Source: SFHK01 sp964554795 (lineage in GTDB: Bacteria; Bacillota; Clostridia; Christensenellales; Aristaeellaceae). Taken from it: a stretch of 48,657 nt of DNA. Positions 18,648 to 25,008 of the stretch are shown here, one piece after another. The position numbers and the translations under genes were made by a program. The notes below the pieces were generated by a model. That model saw only the letters and a list, made by a program, of their open reading frames with translations. It searched no databases and was not told the origin of the DNA. Numbering within the stretch: position 1 is the stretch's first letter; the number at the start of each line of letters is the position of its first letter. The stretch covers positions 1-48,657 of the forward strand of contig CAZKQB010000020.1 in NCBI GenBank assembly GCA_964554795.1, written 5' to 3'.

Positions 18648-19597
18648 TTCTGGAATTTGCACCGATGGAGGGCGTGACGGACGTAGTGTTCCGCCGCGCG
18701 CATTTTGAAATGTTTGGCGGGGTCGACCGGTATTTTCTGCCGTTTATCAGCCCTACCAGCCATCTGACCTTCAGCCACCGCGAGCAGGAGGGCATCTCGC
18801 CGCTTCTCAATCAAGGCATTCCCGTCGTTCCGCAGATTCTGACGCGCGACGCCGCCCTGTTTCTTCAAACGGCGCAGCTGCTGGCCGACGCAGGCTATAG
18901 TGAGGTGAACCTGAACCTCGGCTGTCCGTCCGGCACGGTAACGGCAAAAGGCAAGGGCTCCGGCTTTCTGCGCGACACAGACGGTCTCAGGGCGTTTCTG
19001 GACGAGGTTCTTTCGAAATCGCCCCTGCCGGTTTCGGTGAAAACGCGCATCGGCTATGAATCTGCGGACGAGTGGCCAAGGCTGTATGCGCTGCTTTGCG
19101 CCTATCCGCTGCGCGAGCTGATCGTTCACCCGCGCACGCGCTCGGAGTTCTATAAGGGCGAGGCGCACAGGGATGCGCTGGCGCTCTGCGAGGGCGCGCC
19201 GTTTCCCGTTGTGTACAACGGCGACCTGTTCCGCGCGGACGACGCGCAGGCATTCGCCGGGGCGCATCCCGAGATCTCCGCGCTGATGCTTGGGCGCGGG
19301 CTCGTGGCCAACCCGGCGCTGGCGCGGGAAATCAGGGGCGGTGCTCGGCTTACGAGGGAAGAAGCGCGTGCGTTTCACGATCGCCTGCTGCGCGAATACA
19401 CGGAAAAATGGCCGCGAAACGCCGTCGTCGGGCACATGCAGGAGTTTATGTACTACATGGGGCGTTGCTTCGAAAATGCGGAAAAGACCGAAAAGCTCAT
19501 TCGCAAGGCCAATACGCCGGAAAGATACCGGGACGCCGTCTCCCGGCTGTTTGACGAGTGCCCGCTCGCGTCGCCGCCTGCGTTCTATCCGCGCTGA
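18644..19597 (+). CDS. tRNA-dihydrouridine synthase family protein
   Basis: This 317-residue flavoenzyme reduces uridine in the tRNA D-loop. Family blocks include FAPMEGVTDVVFRR at the N-terminus, the active-site cysteine C94 in LNLGCPSGTV, GKGSGFLRD, VKTRIGYES, VHPRTRSEFYKG and MLGRGLVANPAL. It is a little shorter than DusB and could be a DusC/YohI-like branch. It overlaps pcp by four bases. Confidence 0.92.
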   Translation: MILEFAPMEGVTDVVFRRAHFEMFGGVDRYFLPFISPTSHLTFSHREQEGISPLLNQGIPVVPQILTRDAALFLQTAQLLADAGYSEVNLNLGCPSGTVTAKGKGSGFLRDTDGLRAFLDEVLSKSPLPVSVKTRIGYESADEWPRLYALLCAYPLRELIVHPRTRSEFYKGEAHRDALALCEGAPFPVVYNGDLFRADDAQAFAGAHPEISALMLGRGLVANPALAREIRGGARLTREEARAFHDRLLREYTEKWPRNAVVGHMQEFMYYMGRCFENAEKTEKLIRKANTPERYRDAVSRLFDECPLASPPAFYPR

Positions 19598-19610
19598 TTC
19601 GAAGCGCACT

Positions 19611-19866
19611 CGATACGAAAAGCTCAGAAGGCAGGCGCGGAAATTTACCTGCGCCGGTTTGCCGTGTGTCTCCGGAAGGGCGGATAACGGACCGCGCGCC
19701 CTTTTTCTCCGCTAAGGCGGGGGAGCGTTGCTCCTCCCTCGATACGAAAAGCGCAGAAGACAGGCGCGGGAATTTACCTGCGCCGGTTCGCCGTGTGTCT
19801 CCGGAAGGGCGGATAACGAATTGCGTGCCCTTTTTCTCCGCTAAGGCTGGGGAGCGTTGCTCCCCC
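19611..19866 (+). repeat. Two tandem 129-bp direct repeats, each with a terminator
   Basis: Copies start at 19611 and 19740 (period 129 bases) and are nearly identical. Each contains a short hairpin (GGCGC...GCGCC), followed by AAGGGCG...CGCCCTT and a T-run: 19676-19706 in copy one, and 19805-19835 with one weaker pair in copy two. The dus transcript therefore runs into two successive intrinsic terminators. The repeat does not contain dus coding sequence. Confidence 0.88.
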
Positions 19867-20108
19867 GCTCCCCCTCAATCGCCCCTTCCGTATGCCGTCT
19901 TCAGTCGTTCGCCACATTTGTTTTCTGTTTGCGCTCCTGTGAGCCGCGAAGCGATCCGTCGCTTCGCGGCCTTTTTGCACAAAAAAGCGCTCCGGAAAAA
20001 GCCGTCTCTGGCGCGTTCTTCTTTTCTCCTTTTGCCCTTGCGGGGCATCCGAGCCTCGCGCGGCCTCGCGATCTTCCTTTTCCCCCGGAAACGACCCGGA
20101 TTTTTGGA
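19867..20108. other. Gap without a recognisable gene
   Basis: This is pyrimidine-rich, T-run-rich sequence between the dus repeats and the sugar-transporter control region. Apart from the hairpin at 19943-19976 I see no gene. The open frame that crosses it in phase with the transporter gene has no ribosome binding site, no family similarity, and a repeat-derived beginning. Confidence 0.5.
19943..19976 (+). terminator. Strong orphan intrinsic terminator
   Basis: A perfect 12-bp stem, GCCGCGAAGCGA (19943-19954) and TCGCTTCGCGGC (19959-19970), with a TCCG tetraloop, followed by CTTTTT. No coding gene lies directly before it. It is either a third backup for dus or the end of an unannotated small RNA. 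Confidence 0.85.
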
Positions 20109-20122
20109 TGAAAGCGCTTACT
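20109..20122 (+). promoter_or_regulatory. Catabolite-responsive (cre-like) operator
   Basis: TGAAAGCGCTTACT matches 13 of 14 positions of the CcpA/LacI-family consensus TGWAANCGNTNWCA and contains the perfect palindrome AAGCGCTT. It lies 58 bases upstream of the -35 box of the sugar transporter promoter, a position compatible with activation or with a pathway-specific LacI-type regulator. Confidence 0.65.
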
Positions 20123-20179
20123 CCTTACGGTTATCTCTCATTTCTACCGAACAATATGTTAATATTCAAAAAAAAACTG

Positions 20180-20208
20180 TTGCTTTTGTGGTCGTGTCGG
20201 TATATAAT
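20180..20208 (+). promoter_or_regulatory. Promoter of the sugar ABC transporter operon
   Basis: TTGCTT (20180-20185), a 17-base spacer and a perfect TATAAT (20203-20208), in AT-rich sequence 40 bases before the start codon. Confidence 0.8.
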
Positions 20209-20247
20209 ATACTCGTTTCCGAAACAATTTTAAGGAGGCAATTCGGT

Positions 20248-21516
20248 ATGAAGAAACTGGTATCTCTGCTTCTGGCTCTGACCATGGTTCTGAGCATGGC
20301 CGTCATCGCAAATGCGGAAGACGAGCCGGTCACCCTGAAGGTTCTCTGGTGGGGCAGCCAGACCCGTCACGACACGACGACGGCTCTGTGCAAGCTGTAT
20401 GAAGAAACGCATCCCAACGTAAAAATCGAAATCGACTACGCCGCGTGGAACGATTACTGGACGAAGCTGGCGACGCAGGTCTCCGGCGACACCCTGCCCG
20501 ACGTCATTCAGATGGACTATGGCTATCTGACCCAGTATGCCGAGAATGGCGTGCTCGCCAACCTGGACGAGTACATTGCCTCCGGCAAGATGGACGTTTC
20601 CAATGCCGCCGATTCGATCATCGCCTCCGGCAAGTGGAATAACAGCGTATACGCCATCCCCACCGGCACCAACGCGCTGGTACTGATGTACAGCCCCGAG
20701 ATGCTGGAGGGCTACGACGTGCCCACCTATATGACGTACGACGAGTACATCGACCTGAGCAAGCAGCTGTACGCCGACAAGGGTCTGACCGAAAACTATC
20801 TTGCGGGGCCCGGCACCAACCATCTGAGCTTCTACGCTCGCAATTACGGCTACGAGCTTTACAACGAAGAGCAGGACGGCCTCGGCTTCACCGACCCGCA
20901 GCTCATCGCCGATCTGTTTGAACTGTGTGCTACCTCCATCAAGGAGGGCTGGGGTCTGAACCCCGCCAAGGCCGTGGCGGCGGACACCTTCTCCTCCATC
21001 ACCGCCGGCGACACCTGGGCCGTTCTCCACTGGACGAATGAGCTCAACGCCACCGAAACCGGCAACGGCATGTCCCTCAATATGGTTGCGCTGCCCGCGG
21101 CGAACGACGCCGTGCGCCCCGCGACGTACTTCAAGCCCTCCATGTTCTGGTCTGTCTCCGAAAAGAGCCAGGTGAAGGACGTAGCGGTTGATTTCATCAA
21201 CTTCTATATCAACGACCTGCGCACCTACGAAATCTGCGGCACCGACCGCGGCTTCCCGATCTCCTCTGTGGTGCTGGAGGCGCTGACCCCCACCTTCTCC
21301 GAGCAGAATCAGAAGATCGCCGCCATCCTGAACGACATGGCAGCCACCAACAACACCAGCCCCATCATGAAGTCTGATCCCAGCGCCAGCGCGCAGGTAA
21401 GCGACCTGTTTGGCGACTATGTGGAGCAGGTTGCATACGGCCTGATTACCGATTATCTCGCCGCTGCCGAGGAATTTATGGAGAAGGCGAACACCATTCT
21501 CTCTGAAGCCAAATAA
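20248..21516 (+). CDS. Sugar ABC transporter substrate-binding protein (family 1)
   Basis: This 422-residue extracytoplasmic protein binds a sugar or oligosaccharide for the two permeases encoded next to it. Residues 1-24 form a signal peptide ending A-N-A, with cleavage before E-D-E and no lipobox cysteine. The mature start VTLKVLWWGSQTRHD is typical of extracellular family 1 binding proteins, as are the blocks LPDVIQMDYG and YAIPTGTNALVLMY. TAAGGAGG stands at 20231-20238. The frame is open for another 230 codons upstream, but that part crosses the promoter and repeats. The operon has no ATPase gene, so it presumably shares an MsmX-like ATPase encoded elsewhere. Confidence 0.95.
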   Translation: MKKLVSLLLALTMVLSMAVIANAEDEPVTLKVLWWGSQTRHDTTTALCKLYEETHPNVKIEIDYAAWNDYWTKLATQVSGDTLPDVIQMDYGYLTQYAENGVLANLDEYIASGKMDVSNAADSIIASGKWNNSVYAIPTGTNALVLMYSPEMLEGYDVPTYMTYDEYIDLSKQLYADKGLTENYLAGPGTNHLSFYARNYGYELYNEEQDGLGFTDPQLIADLFELCATSIKEGWGLNPAKAVAADTFSSITAGDTWAVLHWTNELNATETGNGMSLNMVALPAANDAVRPATYFKPSMFWSVSEKSQVKDVAVDFINFYINDLRTYEICGTDRGFPISSVVLEALTPTFSEQNQKIAAILNDMAATNNTSPIMKSDPSASAQVSDLFGDYVEQVAYGLITDYLAAAEEFMEKANTILSEAK

Positions 21517-21533
21517 CAAACGGTTTTCCGCTT

Positions 21534-21559
21534 CCGCCGGGTCTCCTTCGACCCGGCGG
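21534..21559 (+). terminator. Intercistronic hairpin after the binding-protein gene
   Basis: A perfect 10-bp stem, CCGCCGGGTC (21534-21543) and GACCCGGCGG (21550-21559), with a TCCTTC loop and no T-run. Hairpins here commonly protect the 3' end of the abundant binding-protein mRNA and lower permease expression. Confidence 0.7.
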
Positions 21560-21598
21560 GCTTCTCATCATTCACACTTTCCGGGGAGTTGACGGATT

Positions 21599-22531
21599 AT
21601 GGTACGCACGAGTACGGCGCGCAAAAAGCGCTCCCTCACCTTCAGGCAATGGATCGACCGCGACGCCGTGGCCGGTCATGTATTTATTCTGCCGTTTATC
21701 GTAGGTTTGCTGGTCTTTACGGTTTTCCCGTTTTTCATGTCGCTGTATCTGGCGTTCACCGACTACAGCGTATTCCAGCCGGCCAAATGGATCGGCTTTT
21801 CGAACTTCCACCGCATGTTTTTTGAGGACGAGAAGTTCTGGGTGTCCTTCTGGGTCACCTTCCGGTTTGCGATTTTTCAGGTTCCCATCAAGCTGGCGTT
21901 TTCGCTGCTTGTGGCGATCATTCTGTCGCGCAATACGAAGGCCATCGGCGTGTATCGCGCCGCGTTCTACATTCCTTCGCTGATGGGCGGCAGCGTGGCC
22001 GTAGCTCTGATGTGGAAGCAGCTGTTTTCATATAACGGCACCATCAACTCGATTATCGGCCTGATCGGTCTGGGTCCGGTGGAGTGGCTCACCAGCCCGC
22101 GCTATGCGCTGGGAACGCTGATTTCGCTGGGTGTTTGGCAGTTCGGCAGCTCGATGCTGATTTTCCTTGCGGCAATTAAAAACATTCCCGCAAGCTATCA
22201 CGAGGCCGCCATTGTGGACGGCGCAGGCCCGATTCGGCGCTTCTTTGCCATTACCCTGCCGATGCTGACGCCGGTTCTGTTCTTCAACCTCATCAACCAG
22301 ATGATCGGCTCGTTCCAGGCCTTCAACTCCAGCTACCTGATTACCAGCGGAAATCCGCTGAATTCCACGCTGTACTACGCGCTGCACCTGTACAACGAGT
22401 CGTTCCTGTACTGGCGCATGGGCTATGGCTGCGCAATGGCGTGGTTCCTCCTGGTGATCATCGGCATTTTGACGATGTTCGTGTTCAGATCCTCCAGCGC
22501 GTGGGTCTACTATGAGTCGGAAGGGAGGTAA
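21599..22531 (+). CDS. Sugar ABC transporter permease (MalF/UgpA type)
   Basis: This 310-residue inner-membrane permease is predicted to have six helices, the first at about 26-48 (VFILPFIVGLLVFTVFPFF). The cytoplasmic EAA loop that contacts the ATPase reads YHEAAIVDGAGPIRRFFAI. The basic N-terminus and overall length fit the first permease of carbohydrate-uptake family 1 importers. It is the second gene of the operon, starting 80 bases after the binding protein, with GGGGAG upstream. Confidence 0.94.
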   Translation: MVRTSTARKKRSLTFRQWIDRDAVAGHVFILPFIVGLLVFTVFPFFMSLYLAFTDYSVFQPAKWIGFSNFHRMFFEDEKFWVSFWVTFRFAIFQVPIKLAFSLLVAIILSRNTKAIGVYRAAFYIPSLMGGSVAVALMWKQLFSYNGTINSIIGLIGLGPVEWLTSPRYALGTLISLGVWQFGSSMLIFLAAIKNIPASYHEAAIVDGAGPIRRFFAITLPMLTPVLFFNLINQMIGSFQAFNSSYLITSGNPLNSTLYYALHLYNESFLYWRMGYGCAMAWFLLVIIGILTMFVFRSSSAWVYYESEGR

Positions 22532-22537
22532 GCGGGG

Positions 22538-23392
22538 ATGATTATCAAAAGCGTAAAGCGCTCCAAAATCGTTTCCAACGTGCTGTATCACGTGCTCATC
22601 ACCGCGTTCAGCTTCGCGATGATCTATCCGCTTCTGTGGATGATCGGCTCCTCCTTCAAGTTCAACGACGAAATCTTCGTCAACGTTCGCCGCATCCTGC
22701 CCACAAAGTGGACGATTACCAACTACACCACCGGCTGGGCGGGCTTTGGTGGAAACAGCTTTGCCCTGTTTTTCAAAAACAGCTTCTTCGTCACGATTCT
22801 GGTAACGATCGGCACGGTGCTCAGCTCTTCGTTTATCGCGTTCGGCTTCGCGCGCATCCGCTTCCGCGGACGCTCGTTCTGGTTCGTGATGATGATTATT
22901 ACCATGCTACTGCCCGGTCAGGTAATGATTATTCCCCGCTACGTCATGTTTAACAGCATGGGCTGGGTGGGCAGCTTCCTGCCGCTGGTTATTCCTCCGT
23001 TTTTCGGCGGCGCATTCAACATCTTCCTGATCATGCAGTTCATTCGCGGCATTCCCCGCGACATGGACGAATCCGCCAAGATCGACGGGTGCAGCTGGTA
23101 CGGCATTTACTGGCGCATCCTGCTGCCGCTGGTCGTACCGGCGCTGGTGACGGTGGGCGTGCTCGCGTTTATCGGCGCATGGGATGACTTCATGAGCTCG
23201 CTTCTGTATCTGAACACCCCCAGAAAGTACACCGTGGCCTATGCGCTGAAGCTGTTTAACGACTCGCAGAAGTCCGACTACGGCGCAACCTTCGCCATGT
23301 CCGTGCTTTCGATGATCCCGGTTCTGATTCTGTTCTTCTTCTTCCAGAAGCAGCTGGTAGAGGGCATCTCGATGCAGGGCATAAAGGGATAA
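22538..23392 (+). CDS. Sugar ABC transporter permease (MalG/UgpE type)
   Basis: This 284-residue permease is the partner of the one upstream, starting six bases after its stop. It has about six helices. The EAA loop is PRDMDESAKIDGCSWYGIYW. The C-terminus ends in QKQLVEGISMQGIKG, the usual ending of MalG-type subunits. Together the two permeases form the channel for the substrate captured by the binding protein. Confidence 0.94.
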   Translation: MIIKSVKRSKIVSNVLYHVLITAFSFAMIYPLLWMIGSSFKFNDEIFVNVRRILPTKWTITNYTTGWAGFGGNSFALFFKNSFFVTILVTIGTVLSSSFIAFGFARIRFRGRSFWFVMMIITMLLPGQVMIIPRYVMFNSMGWVGSFLPLVIPPFFGGAFNIFLIMQFIRGIPRDMDESAKIDGCSWYGIYWRILLPLVVPALVTVGVLAFIGAWDDFMSSLLYLNTPRKYTVAYALKLFNDSQKSDYGATFAMSVLSMIPVLILFFFFQKQLVEGISMQGIKG

Positions 23393-23442
23393 AACTCGCC
23401 CTTCAGGGCAAGGGAGTCCTCTGCCTTATGGCAAACCACGCG

Positions 23443-23482
23443 GCGGAAGCCGGAGCAAAGCGCTCCGGCTTCCGCTATTTTT
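23443..23482 (+). terminator. Terminator of the sugar transporter operon
   Basis: A perfect 14-bp stem, GCGGAAGCCGGAGC (23443-23456) and GCTCCGGCTTCCGC (23462-23475), followed by TATTTTTTG. Confidence 0.93.
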
Positions 23483-23511
23483 TGTTTCCTGTAAACTTTC
23501 ACCGAACTGTA

Positions 23512-23540
23512 TTGACAGGTTCACTCGTGTGGACGATAAT
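23512..23540 (+). promoter_or_regulatory. Promoter of the marR-type/DUF5131 operon
   Basis: A perfect TTGACA (23512-23517), a 17-base spacer and GATAAT (23535-23540). Confidence 0.78.
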
Positions 23541-23542
23541 AT

Positions 23543-23560
23543 AGTTCACCTGCATGAACT
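23543..23560 (+). promoter_or_regulatory. Palindromic operator, probably bound by the adjacent MarR protein
   Basis: AGTTCACCTGCATGAACT has perfect 6-base arms (AGTTCA/TGAACT) around six bases. It lies just after the -10 box, over the expected transcription start. A related half-site, AGGTTCACT, overlaps the end of the -35 box. Size and symmetry fit MarR-family operators, so autorepression is inferred. Confidence 0.65.
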
Positions 23561-23580
23561 TTATTGGCTTGAGGTGACCT

Positions 23581-24003
23581 ATGGACCGAACCTTCAGGGC
23601 AAACGCCGTGCTTTCCGTTTTCAGCCGGAAGTATATGGATTTAAAAAAGAACCTGCCCATACGCCCGAGCGAGATGGGCGTGCTGAACATCATCACGGGG
23701 ACGGAGGGGCCGCATACGCCGGTCATGCTGGCAGAGCTACTCAGCGTGTCAAAGCCGATGATTACCGCGCACCTTGCTTCGCTTGAGAAGAAGGGCTACA
23801 TTTTCAAAAAGCCCTCCGTTCAGGACAAGCGCGCCTATTACATCCTGCCCACCGAAAAGGCCGCGGCGCTCGTTCAGCGCGCCGGTATCGATCTGCACTG
23901 CCAGCTTGAGCGCCTGATCGACGGCATGGGTCAGGAAGAATTCGATACTCTGGTTCGGCTTGCAGACGCCGCAAACCGCATTCTGGAAAGGAAGGGAGAA
24001 TGA
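23581..24003 (+). CDS. MarR family transcriptional regulator
   Basis: This 140-residue winged-helix protein shows the MarR layout. N- and C-terminal helices form the dimer interface, a recognition helix lies in LSVSKPMITAHLASLEKKGYI, and the wing in KPSVQDKRAYYILPT carries the family's conserved D-x-R motif. The start has GAGGTGA upstream. The gene is followed three bases later by the DUF5131 gene. The palindrome over its transcription start suggests it represses its own operon. The inducer is unknown. Confidence 0.92.
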   Translation: MDRTFRANAVLSVFSRKYMDLKKNLPIRPSEMGVLNIITGTEGPHTPVMLAELLSVSKPMITAHLASLEKKGYIFKKPSVQDKRAYYILPTEKAAALVQRAGIDLHCQLERLIDGMGQEEFDTLVRLADAANRILERKGE

Positions 24004-24006
24004 ACC

Positions 24007-24849
24007 ATGGATCTCAACGATAAAATCTGGAACCCGTGGCATGGGTGCCACAAATGCTCGGAGGGCTGCCAGAACTGCTATGCGTACTTCCTCGACAAGC
24101 GCTACGGAAGGGATACCAACGAGGTGCTTCGGAACAAATCCGACTTCAATCTGCCCATCAAAAAGGACAGAGACGGAAACTGGAAGCTGCCCGGCGGCTC
24201 CTTCGTGCGCGTTTGCATGGCGAGCGATTTCTTTCTGGAGGAGGCCGACGCATGGCGCGACGAGGCATGGAATTTCATTCGCTGCCGTCCCGACGTGACC
24301 TTTTCTTTGCTTACCAAGCGCGCGGAGCGCATAAAGGACTGCCTGCCCTCCGATTGGGGCGACGGCTGGGAGCATGTGTCCTTTTCCGTCTCCTGTGAAA
24401 ACCAGAAGCGGCTGGAGCAGCGCATGCCCTATCTGCTTGAGCTGCCCGCAAAGCACCGTTGGGTCAGTCTGAAGCCCTTTATCGGGGAGGTGGACATTGC
24501 CCCCTATCTTGCCACCGGCAAAATCGAAACGGTTCTCGCAGGCGGCGAAAACTATTTGGGCTCCCGCCCCCTGCACTACGAGTGGGTAAAAAGGGTGCAC
24601 GACGCTTGCGTTGAAAACAACGTGCAGCTGATTTTCGGGCAGACCGGCAACGTCTTCATAAGGGACGGCAAGGAACACAAAATCCGAAACCGCACCGAGC
24701 AGATGGTAGAAGCCCTGAGATGCGGTCTCCACTATCCGCCCGTTGACATTGAAAAAGAGGTTGCCGCAATCTATGACCGAAAGGCCGCCATGAAGGAGGC
24801 CATTGAAGCCAGACGAAAGCCGAAGGAAAGCGAAAAGTTTCACTGCTGA
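24007..24849 (+). CDS. DUF5131 (phage Gp37/Gp68-like) radical-SAM-like protein
   Basis: This 280-residue protein belongs to the DUF5131/Gp37-Gp68 family, found in phages and bacteria and without a proven function. Near the N-terminus the string WHGCHKCSEGCQNCYAYF contains C17-x3-C21-x2-C24, the spacing of the [4Fe-4S] motif of radical S-adenosylmethionine enzymes, preceded by a further Cys at 14. Later blocks SLLTKRAERI and WVSLKPFIGEV are typical of the family. A radical SAM reaction is a family-level inference. It is co-transcribed with a MarR regulator, so it is probably an inducible enzyme. No phage genes surround it. Confidence 0.85.
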   Translation: MDLNDKIWNPWHGCHKCSEGCQNCYAYFLDKRYGRDTNEVLRNKSDFNLPIKKDRDGNWKLPGGSFVRVCMASDFFLEEADAWRDEAWNFIRCRPDVTFSLLTKRAERIKDCLPSDWGDGWEHVSFSVSCENQKRLEQRMPYLLELPAKHRWVSLKPFIGEVDIAPYLATGKIETVLAGGENYLGSRPLHYEWVKRVHDACVENNVQLIFGQTGNVFIRDGKEHKIRNRTEQMVEALRCGLHYPPVDIEKEVAAIYDRKAAMKEAIEARRKPKESEKFHC

Positions 24850-24913
24850 TGCCGAGGCGCCTTTGCGTCCTCAGGACTCGCCGACCGCTTTTCAGGCCTG
24901 AAGCCACCCAGCC

Positions 24914-24936
24914 GAAGCCGCGGGGCGGCTTCTTTG
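24914..24936 (+). terminator. Terminator of the marR-type/DUF5131 operon
   Basis: GAAGCCG (24914-24920) pairs with CGGCTTC (24926-24932) across a CGGGG loop, followed by TTTG. Confidence 0.65.
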
Positions 24937-24947
24937 TACAAGATAGA

Positions 24948-24985
24948 GTAAGGGGAGCCTTCCTTTTGGGGAAGGCTCCCCTTAC
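24948..24985. terminator. Long perfect hairpin between convergent genes
   Basis: A perfect 16-bp stem starting GTAAGGGGAGCCTTCC at 24948 closes at 24985 with a 6-base loop. It lies between the convergent DUF5131 and hppA genes. There is no T-run on either side, so it may act as a boundary or mRNA-end structure in both directions. Confidence 0.6.
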
Positions 24986-25008
24986 AGAGAACCGGTTTTT
25001 CCTGCCGA

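Noticed and set aside
19558..20247. A 230-codon N-terminal extension of the sugar-binding protein
   Set aside because: It crosses the dus repeats, three terminators and the promoter, and it would bury a clear signal peptide and ribosome binding site at 20248.
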